Shown here: piece after piece, positions 16,069 to 25,086 of the stretch
How the letters are laid out: each line of letters starts with the position of its first letter
Numbering within the stretch: the stretch's first letter is position 1
Origin: Bacillota bacterium
GTDB taxonomy: Bacteria > Bacillota > UBA4882 > UBA8346
NCBI GenBank assembly: GCA_023402395.1
Contig: JAEYGI010000040.1
Location: forward strand, 930,001-994,000
Length of the DNA stretch: 64,000 bases
Direction of reading: 5' to 3'
The notes under the pieces: model-generated
What the model was told of the DNA's origin: nothing
What the model saw: the letters and a program-made list of their open reading frames with translations, nothing else
The model's database searches: none
Made by a program: the position numbers and the translations under genes

Positions 16069-17784
16069 CTAACGGTTCTCAGCCAAGCATTGCCCGATGT
16101 AGGCAGTCACCCGGCTAACAACCTCCGCCAGCGGCCAACGCTCCTGCGTAGCGGTCTGGCGGAATTTAACCTCGACCTCTCCGGTGGCGAGTCCTTTCGG
16201 ACCAACTGTCAACCGGACCGGAATCCCGATCAGATCGGCATCCTTGAACTTGACTCCCGGCCGTTCGTCCCGGTCATCCAACAAAACCTCAACTCCGGCT
16301 GCTGCTAACTGATTGTATAAGTCTTCCGCTACCGGAAGCTGTTCCGGTCCGACCACTACCAGATGGACCTGGAACGGCGCGATGGACATTGGCCACTTGA
16401 TGCCGTCCGCGTCATAATTTTGCTCGATGGCAGCGGCCATGGTCCGGCTGACGCCAATCCCGTAGCAGCCCATCACCATCAGTTGACCCTGCCCTTTCTC
16501 ATCAAGGTATGTGGCGCCCAGCGCTTTGCTGTACTTGGTTCCAAGTTTAAAGATCTGTCCAGCCTCGATTCCTCGGACTTCGAGTAAATGGCCGTGGCAT
16601 CGTGGACAAGGTTCACCAGCGATTGCGGTTCTCAAATCATCGTACTCCACCGCCGGGAAATCGCGTTCCGGATCGACCTGACGATAATGGAACCCAGTCT
16701 GATTGGCGCCGATCACCACGCCGCGCATTCCTTTAACCAGATGATCCGCTAGAATCCTGATGCCGGAAGGCAATCCGACCGGCCCCATATATCCGACCGG
16801 CAGCCCGAACAGCTGATGAATCTCTTCGGCCGAGGCCAGATAAAGTTTTTTGGCGCCGAGGATGTTTCCCAGCTTGATCTCATTGACTTGATCGCAACCG
16901 CGGACCAAAACCGCCAGATATTGATCACCGGTTCCATAAAAGAGGGTCTTAACGGTTTGTTCCGGAGCGACTCCAAGAAACGCGCTAACTTCTTCGATCG
17001 TCTTTTGTCCCGGAGTAGCAACCAATTCCATAGCTCCCAGCGATGCCGCGCCGGAATCGGCGGTTAAACCGGATACCGCTTTTTCACTGTTTGCCGCGTA
17101 ATTACAGGTATCGCAGTACAGGATCAATGCCTCGCCGGCCTCGGCCAACACCATGAACTCCTGACTGGAGTTGCCGCCGATCGCCCCGGAATCCGCTTCA
17201 ACAGGGCGAAATTTCAGGCCGCAACGGGTAAAGACCTTGCTATAGGCCCGGTACATGGCTTGATAACTCTCCTCTAGCCCGGCCTCGTCAAGATCGAACG
17301 AGTACAAATCCTTCATAATGAACTCCCGGCCACGCATCAAACCGAAACGGGGCCGGATTTCATCACGGTATTTATTCTGAATCTGATAAAGCCGGAGCGG
17401 CAGATCGCGGTACGAACGGACTTCGTTCTTGACCACAGTGGTGATAATCTCCTCGTGGGTCGGACCCAGACAGAATTCCCGTTTATGCCGGTCAATCAGG
17501 CGAAACATCTCGTCGCCGTATACTTCCCAGCGTCCGGACTCTTTCCAGATCTCGGCCGGCTGCACAATGGGGAGCGCCATCTCCTGTCCGCCCTCATGGT
17601 CCATCTCTTCCCGGACAATCTTGGCGATTTTGCCGAGAATCCGTTGGGCCAAGGGAAGATAAGTATACATGCCGGCCGCCGATTTCCGGATCATGCCGGC
17701 CCGCAGCATCAATTGATGGCTGACCACCTCGGCCTCGGCCGGCGTTTCCCGCAATGTCGGTGCAAATAGTTTGGATTGTCGCAT
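16069..17784 (-). CDS. proS: Prolyl-tRNA synthetase, bacterial type with editing domain
   Basis: Charges tRNA-Pro. At 571 residues it is the long bacterial form: class II catalytic core with motif 2 region (FRDEIRPRFGLMRGREFIMKD split around residue 145), an inserted YbaK-like editing domain (about 230-385, with LGVAPEQTVKTLFY) and an anticodon-binding C-terminus (PFQVHLVVVG onward). GGGGGT precedes the ATG. It follows ispG by 53 bp and is probably in the same transcript. Confidence 0.97.
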   Translation of the reverse strand: MRQSKLFAPTLRETPAEAEVVSHQLMLRAGMIRKSAAGMYTYLPLAQRILGKIAKIVREEMDHEGGQEMALPIVQPAEIWKESGRWEVYGDEMFRLIDRHKREFCLGPTHEEIITTVVKNEVRSYRDLPLRLYQIQNKYRDEIRPRFGLMRGREFIMKDLYSFDLDEAGLEESYQAMYRAYSKVFTRCGLKFRPVEADSGAIGGNSSQEFMVLAEAGEALILYCDTCNYAANSEKAVSGLTADSGAASLGAMELVATPGQKTIEEVSAFLGVAPEQTVKTLFYGTGDQYLAVLVRGCDQVNEIKLGNILGAKKLYLASAEEIHQLFGLPVGYMGPVGLPSGIRILADHLVKGMRGVVIGANQTGFHYRQVDPERDFPAVEYDDLRTAIAGEPCPRCHGHLLEVRGIEAGQIFKLGTKYSKALGATYLDEKGQGQLMVMGCYGIGVSRTMAAAIEQNYDADGIKWPMSIAPFQVHLVVVGPEQLPVAEDLYNQLAAAGVEVLLDDRDERPGVKFKDADLIGIPVRLTVGPKGLATGEVEVKFRQTATQERWPLAEVVSRVTAYIGQCLAENR

Positions 17785-17837
17785 TAAAATACCCCCGTGA
17801 TGTCATCGTTCTTGACCGCTTTGATTGACGCAATTAT

Positions 17838-18893
17838 TTATAAAAAACGCTCCAACTCATTCTTTAATGCTGGGATAATTTCGGCTTCAGAAACTTTCCG
17901 GACCACTTCACCCTTGCTGAAAATCAGCCCTTCCCCTTTGCCGCAGGCGACTCCAACATCAGCCTCCCGCGCCTCGCCGGGTCCGTTAACGGCGCACCCC
18001 ATCACCGCGATGGTCAGCGGCTGCCGGATCCCAGCCGCCAGCTTCTCCACGGCATCGGCGATGCTTTCCAACTCAACCCGGCAACGGCCGCAAGTCGGAC
18101 AGGAAACCACTCTAGCCCCGAATTGCCGTAACCCTAACGCTTGAAGAATTTCACGGCCCGCCTCGACCTCTCGAACCGGATCGCCGGTCAATGAAACCCG
18201 TAAGGTATCACCTAAGCCGTCATGGAGTAAGATGCCAAGTCCAATCGCGGAACGAATCGAACCCTTATACCAGGTTCCGGCTTCGGTAATTCCGATGTGA
18301 AAGGGATAATCGCATCGGGTGGCCAGCAATTGATAGGCTTCAATGGTATGTATAACGGATGAGGCTTTTAAGGAGATGACAATATCGCTGAAATCCTCAT
18401 CCTCCAATAGCCGGATATGGGTCAAAGCGCTCTCGACCATCGCCTCCGGGGTCGGGGCGCCATATTTGTCCAACAAGGGCCGTTCCAACGATCCGCCGTT
18501 CACGCCGATCCGGATCGGAACCCCCTGTTCCTTGGCTTTGAGGACTACCGCTTGAACCCGGTCCTTTCCCCCGATGTTGCCGGGATTGATCCGGAGTTTA
18601 CTGATACCGGCTTCTAAGGCCGAGAGCGCCAGACGATAGTCGAAATGGATATCTGCCACCAGCGGGACCGAAGCGCTTTGAACCAAGCGGGGCAGGTTGT
18701 CGGCGGCTTCCTGATCCGGAACGGCTAACCGAACGATCTCGCAGCCCATCTCCGCCAAACGGTGGATCTGATCCAAAGTGGACCCAAAATCCCGGGTATC
18801 GGTATTGGTCATTGATTGGACTGTGATCGGATGGATGCCGCCGATCTTCAATGGTCCGACATTGACTTCACGAGTGAATCTGCGATGAAACAT
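17838..18893 (-). CDS. ispG: (E)-4-hydroxy-3-methylbut-2-enyl-diphosphate synthase
   Basis: The penultimate enzyme of the MEP isoprenoid pathway, a 4Fe-4S protein. At 351 residues it is the short bacterial form with an N-terminal TIM barrel. The cluster Cys residues lie in CPTCGRC and GCAVNGPGEAREAD near the C-terminus. dxr, another pathway enzyme, is 1.7 kb upstream, and a promoter with near-consensus boxes lies at 18924-18952. A terminator separates it from the rseP group. Confidence 0.97.
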   Translation of the reverse strand: MFHRRFTREVNVGPLKIGGIHPITVQSMTNTDTRDFGSTLDQIHRLAEMGCEIVRLAVPDQEAADNLPRLVQSASVPLVADIHFDYRLALSALEAGISKLRINPGNIGGKDRVQAVVLKAKEQGVPIRIGVNGGSLERPLLDKYGAPTPEAMVESALTHIRLLEDEDFSDIVISLKASSVIHTIEAYQLLATRCDYPFHIGITEAGTWYKGSIRSAIGLGILLHDGLGDTLRVSLTGDPVREVEAGREILQALGLRQFGARVVSCPTCGRCRVELESIADAVEKLAAGIRQPLTIAVMGCAVNGPGEAREADVGVACGKGEGLIFSKGEVVRKVSEAEIIPALKNELERFL

Positions 18894-18923
18894 TTTCCGG
18901 AGACCTTTCGATTTTCTTTAAAG

Positions 18924-18952
18924 ATTATATCATTCAACGGAGTTGATGTTAA
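18924..18952 (-). promoter_or_regulatory. ispG-proS promoter
   Basis: The -35 is TTAACA (18947-18952), the spacer 17 bp and the -10 TATAAT (18924-18929). It is 30 bp before the ispG start. Confidence 0.8.
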
Positions 18953-19014
18953 GAAATCTTTCCTGATTTTTTTGAGTTTCGATGAAACATTTGATCGGAC
19001 GGGGCTATCATGTG

Positions 19015-19044
19015 CTTTTAAAAAGGACTGCCTTTGCAGTCCTT
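19015..19044 (-). terminator. Terminator of the rseP / zinc-ribbon group
   Basis: A perfect 9-bp stem AAGGACTGC / GCAGTCCTT with a 4-nt loop, followed on the minus strand by TTTTTAAAA. It lies just past the stop at 19057. Confidence 0.85.
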
Positions 19045-19056
19045 CACGGAAATAAC

Positions 19057-19473
19057 TTATTTTTTAGCGCATTGATCGCATAGGCCACGGTTTTTTCGGA
19101 CTTGCGCGGAAGCTTCTTTACCGCAAACCCGGCAGAAATCACCGATCGTGGTGGCGCAATTCTGGCAGAGTCCGACTTTTTTGACATAAGAATCGAACCG
19201 GCCGCACGCCGCGCAGACACATTGTGCGCAATAACCGTGATGCTCTTTGATCTCCGCGGGAGCTACCTTGCCGCAGGAACGGCAACTCCATACCCCATCC
19301 CGCTTGGTTTCCAGTTCTTTTACGCAAAACTCGCAGAGATTCAAAGTTTTTAAGATACGGGCCGTCCGGAGCGTATTGCCGCACTTCTTGCAATAACGCT
19401 CGCCTTGCCGTCCCCTGCTCTTTCCTTCCCGGTTGGGATCGGCCCAAACCTGCTTTATCCTTCCGCCCGGCAT
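19057..19473 (-). CDS. Multi-zinc-ribbon protein of unknown function
   Basis: A 138-residue protein with eight CxxC-type motifs (YCKKC, LCEFC, SCRSC, YCAQC, CAAC, LCQNC, FCRVC, LCDQC), enough for four zinc sites. The N-terminus is basic (about 1-25, rich in Arg and Lys), which would suit nucleic-acid contact. The last ribbon pair ends the protein (QCAKK). Its ATG lies 4 nt after the rseP stop and the gene ends in a terminator, so it is the last gene of the group running from the rpsB region. No named family is recognised. Confidence 0.7.
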   Translation of the reverse strand: MPGGRIKQVWADPNREGKSRGRQGERYCKKCGNTLRTARILKTLNLCEFCVKELETKRDGVWSCRSCGKVAPAEIKEHHGYCAQCVCAACGRFDSYVKKVGLCQNCATTIGDFCRVCGKEASAQVRKNRGLCDQCAKK

Positions 19474-19476
19474 CCA

Positions 19477-20562
19477 TCAACCTCCAAAGAACCGTCGGAA
19501 ATTTGTGATCACATCGCCATAAGCAATCCAAATCCCCAATACGATCACAGCGACCAGCCCCACCATTTGGGCAACCGCTTTCTGTTCCACGGAGAATTCC
19601 TTGCGAAACAGCCTTTCCAAAAGCATAATTACGATCCATCCGCCATCAAGCAACGGCAGTGGCAACGGAAGCATGTTAAAGAGAAACAAGAATAAACAAA
19701 TCTGAATCGCGAAAGAGAAAATGTTATAAGGGTGCACTTTAGTCATCTGTTCCACCACAGCGACCATGCCGATGGGCCCCATGAACTTGCCTTGGACTTT
19801 CCCCTTAAACATCATTCCAAAATATTTGATATACCCCTCCATATAAAGCCAGGGGTGAACCACCGCCATTTTTAAGGCTTCACCCACGGAAGTCCGTTGA
19901 TAAACCGGGACGGCGTTGATTCCAATCATATAAACATCATTGACCCGGATCGGAGTGAGCGTCTTGGTGATAATCTGAGCTTGGCGTTCAATCCTTACCT
20001 CCAAGGGTTTGGGGCCATATTTCTGAACCAGCTTGGAGATATCCCGCCAATCATTAATCGGTTCTCTGTTGATTGCTATCAGCCGGTCCCCAGGTTTGAT
20101 TCCCGCATCGAAGGCCGGGGTTCCGGGCAATGCCTGTTCTACAACAGCGCTGTAGTTCTCGACCTTGCTGGGCAGTCCGATAAAGGCGGCGGTCACAAAA
20201 ATCAAGACCATCGCCAAAAGCAAGTTGAAGATCGGCCCCGCCGCAATAATGCAGATGCGTTTCCATAATTCCTGATGCTGAAAAGACTCTTCGGGCCGGA
20301 TCGGTTCCTCGCCGGCCTCTCCCTCCAACGCAATATCCATTCCGGCGATTTTCACAAAACCGCCTAGCAGGATCCAGCGGAACGAATATTGGATGCCATT
20401 GCGGACGAATTTCCCGATCAGGGGTCCGAAACCAACCGAAAATTCATGTACTTTGACCCCAAAAAAGCGGGCCGTTATAAAATGTCCGAATTCGTGGACA
20501 ACCACCAAAACACTTAATAAAACGATCACAATCCAAGTGGCGTTAAAAATATCAAATGGCAT
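19477..20562 (-). CDS. rseP: Site-2 protease family membrane metalloprotease (RseP-like)
   Basis: An intramembrane zinc protease of family M50B that cuts anti-sigma factors or signal-peptide remnants in relatives. The zinc motif HEFGH is at residues 23-27 in the first membrane segment. A single PDZ domain (about 125-205, with PGTPAFDAGIKPGDRLIAIN) follows, and the third-ligand motif LPLPLLDGG is near 285. Length is 361. GGGAGGT precedes the ATG. It sits directly behind dxr, the usual Firmicutes order. Confidence 0.95.
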   Translation of the reverse strand: MPFDIFNATWIVIVLLSVLVVVHEFGHFITARFFGVKVHEFSVGFGPLIGKFVRNGIQYSFRWILLGGFVKIAGMDIALEGEAGEEPIRPEESFQHQELWKRICIIAAGPIFNLLLAMVLIFVTAAFIGLPSKVENYSAVVEQALPGTPAFDAGIKPGDRLIAINREPINDWRDISKLVQKYGPKPLEVRIERQAQIITKTLTPIRVNDVYMIGINAVPVYQRTSVGEALKMAVVHPWLYMEGYIKYFGMMFKGKVQGKFMGPIGMVAVVEQMTKVHPYNIFSFAIQICLFLFLFNMLPLPLPLLDGGWIVIMLLERLFRKEFSVEQKAVAQMVGLVAVIVLGIWIAYGDVITNFRRFFGG

Positions 20563-20569
20563 ACAGCGT

Positions 20570-21736
20570 TTACCTCCCTTTGGTTACCAATTTATTCGCC
20601 AAATCCCTGGCCCACCGGTCCACCGCAAAGATCTCATCCAAAGTGGGATCTAATGAAAATCGTTCCGTTTGATGGTGCCCCATCACTTCCGAAACAATAC
20701 GGACAATCCCGGTAAATTTGATTTGATTCAGTTGAAAAGCCCGAACCGCTTCCTCGTTGGCCGCGTTAAGGGCAGTCGGCAGGCTGCCTCCCTTTTTCCC
20801 CGCCTCGTACGCCAGCGAGACTGCTGGAAACAACTGCGGGTCGACCGGTTGAAAATTCAGTTGCCCGCCTTGAACTGGATCGAGTCTTGGAAATGAATTG
20901 GCACACCGTTTCGGATAAGTCAAAGCGAGTTGAATTGGCAACCGCATGTCACATCGTCCCAATTGGGCGATGAACGATCCGTCAACCAACTCAATCATGG
21001 AGTGAATAATGCTTTCCGGGTGGATGACCACCCCAATCCGATCATAATCCATTCCGAACAGCCAATGGGCCTCAATAATTTCTAACCCCTTATTAAACAT
21101 CGTGGCCGAATCGATCGTGATCTTTCCACCCATGGACCAATTAGGATGGTTCAAGGCTTGCTCCAAGGTTACGCTCTCTAATTGATCCGGTTGATAAGCA
21201 CGGAACGGTCCGCCGGAAGCGGTCAAAATCAGCCGGTTAACCTGGTCCGGAGAGCGACCTTCCAGACATTGAAAAATCGCGCTGTGTTCGCTGTCAACCG
21301 GAATTATCTCGGCTCCGTGCTCCTTGGAGGCGCTCATAATCAAAGCGCCGGCTGAAACTAGCGTTTCCTTATTCGCCAGAGCGATCCGCTTTCCTGCGGC
21401 AATCGCGGCCAAAGTCGGTTTGATTCCGATGGAACCGACCACTGCCGACAAAACAATATCAACCTCCGCCGCGGTGGCAATCTCGGCTAAACCGTCAATT
21501 CCGGCTACGATGATAATTCCTGTTCCTTCGAGGCGAGTTTTGAGCTCATGGTATTGCTCAGGTTGTCCGATGGCCACATATTTCGGACGATACTTGCGGG
21601 CCTGTTCCGCCAATCGTTCCACATTGGAACCCGCCGCCAAAGCTGATATTTGAAATTGATCCGGAAATTCGTCAACCACCTCCAAGGATTGAATCCCGAT
21701 GGAGCCGGTCGAACCCATAATCGCCAATCGCTTCAT
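20570..21736 (-). CDS. dxr: 1-deoxy-D-xylulose-5-phosphate reductoisomerase
   Basis: The committed step of the MEP isoprenoid pathway, NADPH dependent. GSTGSIG (residues 8-14) binds NADPH. The metal and substrate region includes PVDSEHSAIFQ (about 145-155) and NHPNWSMGGKITIDSATM (about 200-220). Length is 388, which is normal. It lies between the AI-2E permease and rseP, in one run with cdsA and uppS. Confidence 0.97.
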   Translation of the reverse strand: MKRLAIMGSTGSIGIQSLEVVDEFPDQFQISALAAGSNVERLAEQARKYRPKYVAIGQPEQYHELKTRLEGTGIIIVAGIDGLAEIATAAEVDIVLSAVVGSIGIKPTLAAIAAGKRIALANKETLVSAGALIMSASKEHGAEIIPVDSEHSAIFQCLEGRSPDQVNRLILTASGGPFRAYQPDQLESVTLEQALNHPNWSMGGKITIDSATMFNKGLEIIEAHWLFGMDYDRIGVVIHPESIIHSMIELVDGSFIAQLGRCDMRLPIQLALTYPKRCANSFPRLDPVQGGQLNFQPVDPQLFPAVSLAYEAGKKGGSLPTALNAANEEAVRAFQLNQIKFTGIVRIVSEVMGHHQTERFSLDPTLDEIFAVDRWARDLANKLVTKGR

Positions 21737-21782
21737 GGAGAGAGCACCACCATCTGCCAGTATTCATCAAAAGAGGTATGTT

Positions 21783-22868
21783 TCATGTCCCGAGGAACGA
21801 ATTCTTTTCACCAAATTTCCGGTCAGCTCCATGGATAAACTCCGAGCTTCCCAGCAGGCCGATCGCCCGAGAGATCGAGCGAAGCAAGATCATAATCATC
21901 GGCCCAACCAAGATTCCGGCAATTCCAAAAAGCTTGGTCCCGGCATAAATTACAAAAATCGTCAATAACGGATGAAAGTTCAGATTTTCACCCACCAGTT
22001 TAATCTCGGCCAACTGGCGGATGAGGAGAATCCCAAAATAGGCGGCCAGCAACCAGACAGCTTGTTGAACGTTGTTAAAAATGAAATAGACCACGGCCAG
22101 AGGCAAAAAGACCAACCCGGCCCCAAATAGGGGAACTAAGTCCAAAATTCCGGCCAATGTTCCATATGCCACCGCGCCCGGGAGGTTCATCAGTTTGAAA
22201 ACCACGGCGGTCAGCACCCCGGTGATGACCGCCAACGTAATTTGAGCCCGCAGATACTGAGCCATGGTGGCAAAAACTTCTTCTTTCATAGAAACCATGA
22301 CCGAATGCCATTTCAACGGGAGATAACGATAAAACATAGTACTGATCAATTGTTTGTCGCGGCTGAATAAAAAGGCGGTCACACCGCCGAGCCCTACCCA
22401 CAAAAAGATTTGCGGTAACGCCGGCATCAGATTCATAATCCAAATCGCCAACGAGCGAAATAATTGATTGGCCGAGACCGAAAACGCGGCAAAACCCTTG
22501 CTCCCGGATGAAAGCTGTGGAAAAATTTCGGTCAGGCGGTTCATCCATAAATCGCCCAGAAAATAAATACGCCGTACCAAAACCGGAATCCGGGGCAACA
22601 ATTCCTCGGCCTCCCGGTATAGCGCAAAGACCGCCAGTCCGGTAAGGATCAAAATCAAACAGGTTAAAAATGCCAAAATCAAGCCGATGATCAATCCACG
22701 ACGCCATTTCAGGTACGATTCGGCCCATTTGACCAGTGGCTCTACCCAACAGGCCAAAAGTAGCCCCAACAAAAACGGGGCGATTATTGAAAATATGTAT
22801 TTGAAACCGAGAATCAGGCCGATTCCGATGATTGTCAGCACAACAGGGACTTTTAATCCATTAGGCAT
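21783..22868 (-). CDS. AI-2E family transporter (PerM-like)
   Basis: A 361-residue polytopic membrane protein of the AI-2E/UPF0118 family: an N-terminal helix pair, an extended loop, then a C-terminal helical bundle with GILDLVPLFGAGLVFLP and GILVGPMIMILL signatures. GGTGG precedes the ATG. Its place between cdsA and dxr is unusual, since cdsA-dxr are often adjacent. The family includes ion antiporters and possible signal exporters, and the substrate here cannot be inferred. Confidence 0.85.
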   Translation of the reverse strand: MPNGLKVPVVLTIIGIGLILGFKYIFSIIAPFLLGLLLACWVEPLVKWAESYLKWRRGLIIGLILAFLTCLILILTGLAVFALYREAEELLPRIPVLVRRIYFLGDLWMNRLTEIFPQLSSGSKGFAAFSVSANQLFRSLAIWIMNLMPALPQIFLWVGLGGVTAFLFSRDKQLISTMFYRYLPLKWHSVMVSMKEEVFATMAQYLRAQITLAVITGVLTAVVFKLMNLPGAVAYGTLAGILDLVPLFGAGLVFLPLAVVYFIFNNVQQAVWLLAAYFGILLIRQLAEIKLVGENLNFHPLLTIFVIYAGTKLFGIAGILVGPMIMILLRSISRAIGLLGSSEFIHGADRKFGEKNSFLGT

Positions 22869-22880
22869 TTAACCACCATC

Positions 22881-23720
22881 TTATAAATGGGGCAGTAAAT
22901 AAATAACGAAATAATAGACGACCGGAGCCGACAGTAATAAACTGTCAAAACGGTCGAGAACCCCACCGTGCCCGGGCATGAAAGAACCTGAATCTTTTAC
23001 GCCGGCATTACGTTTAATGATCGATTCAATCAGATCGCCAAATTGACCGGCGATAACGACCAGCACGCCCAGACCAATCAGCTGGGGAATTGGCTTCCGA
23101 AAGGCTAAGGCAATGATGATTGCCGCCAAAATGCCTCCGGCCAGACCGCCGAGCGAACCCTCCACGCTTTTTTTGGGACTGATTCGCGGCGATAATTTGT
23201 GTTTTCCATAATTGATCCCGACAAAATAAGCTGCCGTATCATTGGCCCACGTAACCAGAACGGTGAAGAGGGTAAAAACCAATCCGTCCCCCCCGGGGAT
23301 AAACCTTAGCAATAAGGTATATGCAAACATGAATCCAATATAGACCGTGCCGAATAAGTTAACGGCCGTATTGATCAACCCATTTTCAGGGTCGCCGCGA
23401 AGCAATTCGATGGAAAAATTGATAATGAAACCGATAATCAAGCCGAAAGTCAGCAAACGTTCGCAGATTTGTAAGGATTCTCCGGCTTCAAGACCATAAT
23501 TATTGGCGGCGATGTGGATCAGTCCCAACAACATCAGGGAGATGAACAGCATCACCTCGGTTTGGGGCCGTAGATTCTGGTGTTTTAACAGACTGGAATA
23601 CTCCAGCACCGCCAATGTGACCAAAATTCCGATGGCCAATGTATAAAAGATTGATCCGGCCCAGATTAAACCCAATAGCAGCAAGGCGCCGCCCAGACCC
23701 CAGATGATCCGTTGAATCAT
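22881..23720 (-). CDS. cdsA: Phosphatidate cytidylyltransferase
   Basis: Makes CDP-diacylglycerol, the branch point of phospholipid synthesis, in the membrane. A 279-residue polytopic protein ending in the family signature (GDLIESIIKRNAGVKDSG, then PGHGGVLDRFDSL). The ATG overlaps the uppS stop by 4 nt (ATGA), showing translational coupling. Confidence 0.96.
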   Translation of the reverse strand: MIQRIIWGLGGALLLLGLIWAGSIFYTLAIGILVTLAVLEYSSLLKHQNLRPQTEVMLFISLMLLGLIHIAANNYGLEAGESLQICERLLTFGLIIGFIINFSIELLRGDPENGLINTAVNLFGTVYIGFMFAYTLLLRFIPGGDGLVFTLFTVLVTWANDTAAYFVGINYGKHKLSPRISPKKSVEGSLGGLAGGILAAIIIALAFRKPIPQLIGLGVLVVIAGQFGDLIESIIKRNAGVKDSGSFMPGHGGVLDRFDSLLLSAPVVYYFVIYLLPHL

Positions 23721-24487
23721 TGCTTTGAAAGACCCCCTTTAAGCCCGCCGAAACGGCGTTCCCTGCTGCCATAAAAGGCTAATGCCTCTAAAAACTCTTT
23801 TTTGTCAAAATCCGGCCAAAAAGTATCTGAAAAATAAATTTCCGAGTAAGCCAGTTGCCAGATGAGAAAATTGCTGATTCGCCGCTCACCTCCGGGCCGG
23901 ATCAATAAGTCCGGGTCAGGTTGTCCGGAAGTAAACAAGTAGCTGGCGAAACTTTCTTCCGTGATGGGTTCCGGAGCCATTTTCCCTTCGTTTGAAGAAG
24001 CGCGCAGCCGGTTTATGGCCGCGATAATCTCGGAACGGCCCCCGTAATTGATGGCAAAGTTAATGGTCAGCATGGTGTTGGCCTCGGTCAAACGTTCACT
24101 TTCATCCATTAATTGGGCCAATTCCGGGCTAAGTTCGTCCCGAAGTCCGATGAAACACACTCTAACATTCCGTTCGTGCAACTCCCGCACTTCTTTGCGG
24201 ATCGAATTGATAAAAAGATCCATCAAGTAATTGACTTCTTCCCCGGGACGTTTCCAATTTTCGGTCGAAAAAGCGTACAGGGTAAGATATTTTACCCCTT
24301 GATCGACACAGGCATTAACAATATCCCGGATCCGTTCCATTCCGGCTTTGTGTCCGGCGGTGCGCGGCAACCCGTGACGCTCGGCCCAACGTCCGTTTCC
24401 ATCCATAATGATGGCGACATGCCGTGGGACGGTATGAACCGGTTCTGGAAACTTCTCTTTTCGGAAAAAACGCTTTAAAAGTTCCAT
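23717..24487 (-). CDS. uppS: Undecaprenyl diphosphate synthase
   Basis: Builds the C55 lipid carrier for wall and surface glycans by adding isopentenyl units in cis. The catalytic Asp is in MDGNGRWA (D29 with this start), followed by RHGLPRTAGHKAG and, near the end, DLLIRPGGERRISNFLIWQLAYSE (conserved in pieces). The start is uncertain. A TTG at 24514 is also in frame but lies inside the hairpin at 24500-24522. The ATG at 24487 gives a normal length of 256 but has no close Shine-Dalgarno. Confidence 0.95.
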   Translation of the reverse strand: MELLKRFFRKEKFPEPVHTVPRHVAIIMDGNGRWAERHGLPRTAGHKAGMERIRDIVNACVDQGVKYLTLYAFSTENWKRPGEEVNYLMDLFINSIRKEVRELHERNVRVCFIGLRDELSPELAQLMDESERLTEANTMLTINFAINYGGRSEIIAAINRLRASSNEGKMAPEPITEESFASYLFTSGQPDPDLLIRPGGERRISNFLIWQLAYSEIYFSDTFWPDFDKKEFLEALAFYGSRERRFGGLKGGLSKQ

Positions 24488-24499
24488 AATATCATTAAG

Positions 24500-24522
24500 A
24501 AACCCCCTCCGCAAGGAGGGGG
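24500..24522 (-). terminator. GC hairpin between frr and uppS
   Basis: A perfect 8-bp stem CCCCCTCC / GGAGGGGG with a 4-nt loop, followed by TTTCTT on the minus strand. The U-tract is short, so it is likely an attenuating or partial terminator within the operon. Its right arm contains GGAGG, the only nearby ribosome-site sequence for uppS. Confidence 0.5.
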
Positions 24523-24527
24523 AGAAG

Positions 24528-25085
24528 TTACACTTCCATGATCTCCTTTTCTTTGAGTTCCAGCAGCTTGTCGATTTCCGATATGTAACGGTCGGTTAAC
24601 TTCTGAACATCATCCAAGGCGCGCTTGTTTTCATCCTCAGTAATCTTTCCGTCTTTTTCCAACGTTTTTAATTTATCGTTGGTATCGCGCCGGAGATTTC
24701 GGATCACCACCCGTTTCTCCTCGGACTCTTTTTTAACCAATTTGACGAGCTCTTTGCGCCGTTCCTCGGTAAGTTGGGGAATTGGGAGCCGGATGACCGC
24801 TCCGTCATTGACCGGGTTTAAACCGAGATCCGCCTTTTGAATGGATTTCTCGATGGCGCTCAAGGCCGATTTATCCCAGGGCTGAATGACTAAGGACCGG
24901 GAGTCCGGAGTCGAAATGCTGGCGATTTGATTAAGCGAAGTTAAGGTGCCGTAGTATTCGATCTGGACCCGGTCCAGGAGGCTAGGGTTGGCGCGTCCGG
25001 TGCGCACTGCTAGAAATTCCTTCTTTGTGGCTTCAATGGTTCCTTTCATGCGGTTCTCGGTATCTTTGAGCAAGTCTTTAATCAA
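24528..25085 (-). CDS. frr: Ribosome recycling factor
   Basis: Splits post-termination ribosomes together with EF-G. The TTG at 25085 is 6 nt after GGGGAGG and gives exactly 185 residues, the family's standard length. A longer frame from 25115 overlaps pyrH and has no such site, so I reject it. The family pattern VRTGRANPSLLD (about 28-39) and the C-terminal EKEIMEV are intact. It directly follows the pyrH stop. Confidence 0.96.
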   Translation of the reverse strand: MIKDLLKDTENRMKGTIEATKKEFLAVRTGRANPSLLDRVQIEYYGTLTSLNQIASISTPDSRSLVIQPWDKSALSAIEKSIQKADLGLNPVNDGAVIRLPIPQLTEERRKELVKLVKKESEEKRVVIRNLRRDTNDKLKTLEKDGKITEDENKRALDDVQKLTDRYISEIDKLLELKEKEIMEV

Positions 25086-25086
25086 G

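Noticed and set aside
23717..24514. uppS starting at the TTG at 24514
   Set aside because: The TTG is inside a GC hairpin loop and has no ribosome site. The extra nine residues are not typical of the family, though not excluded.
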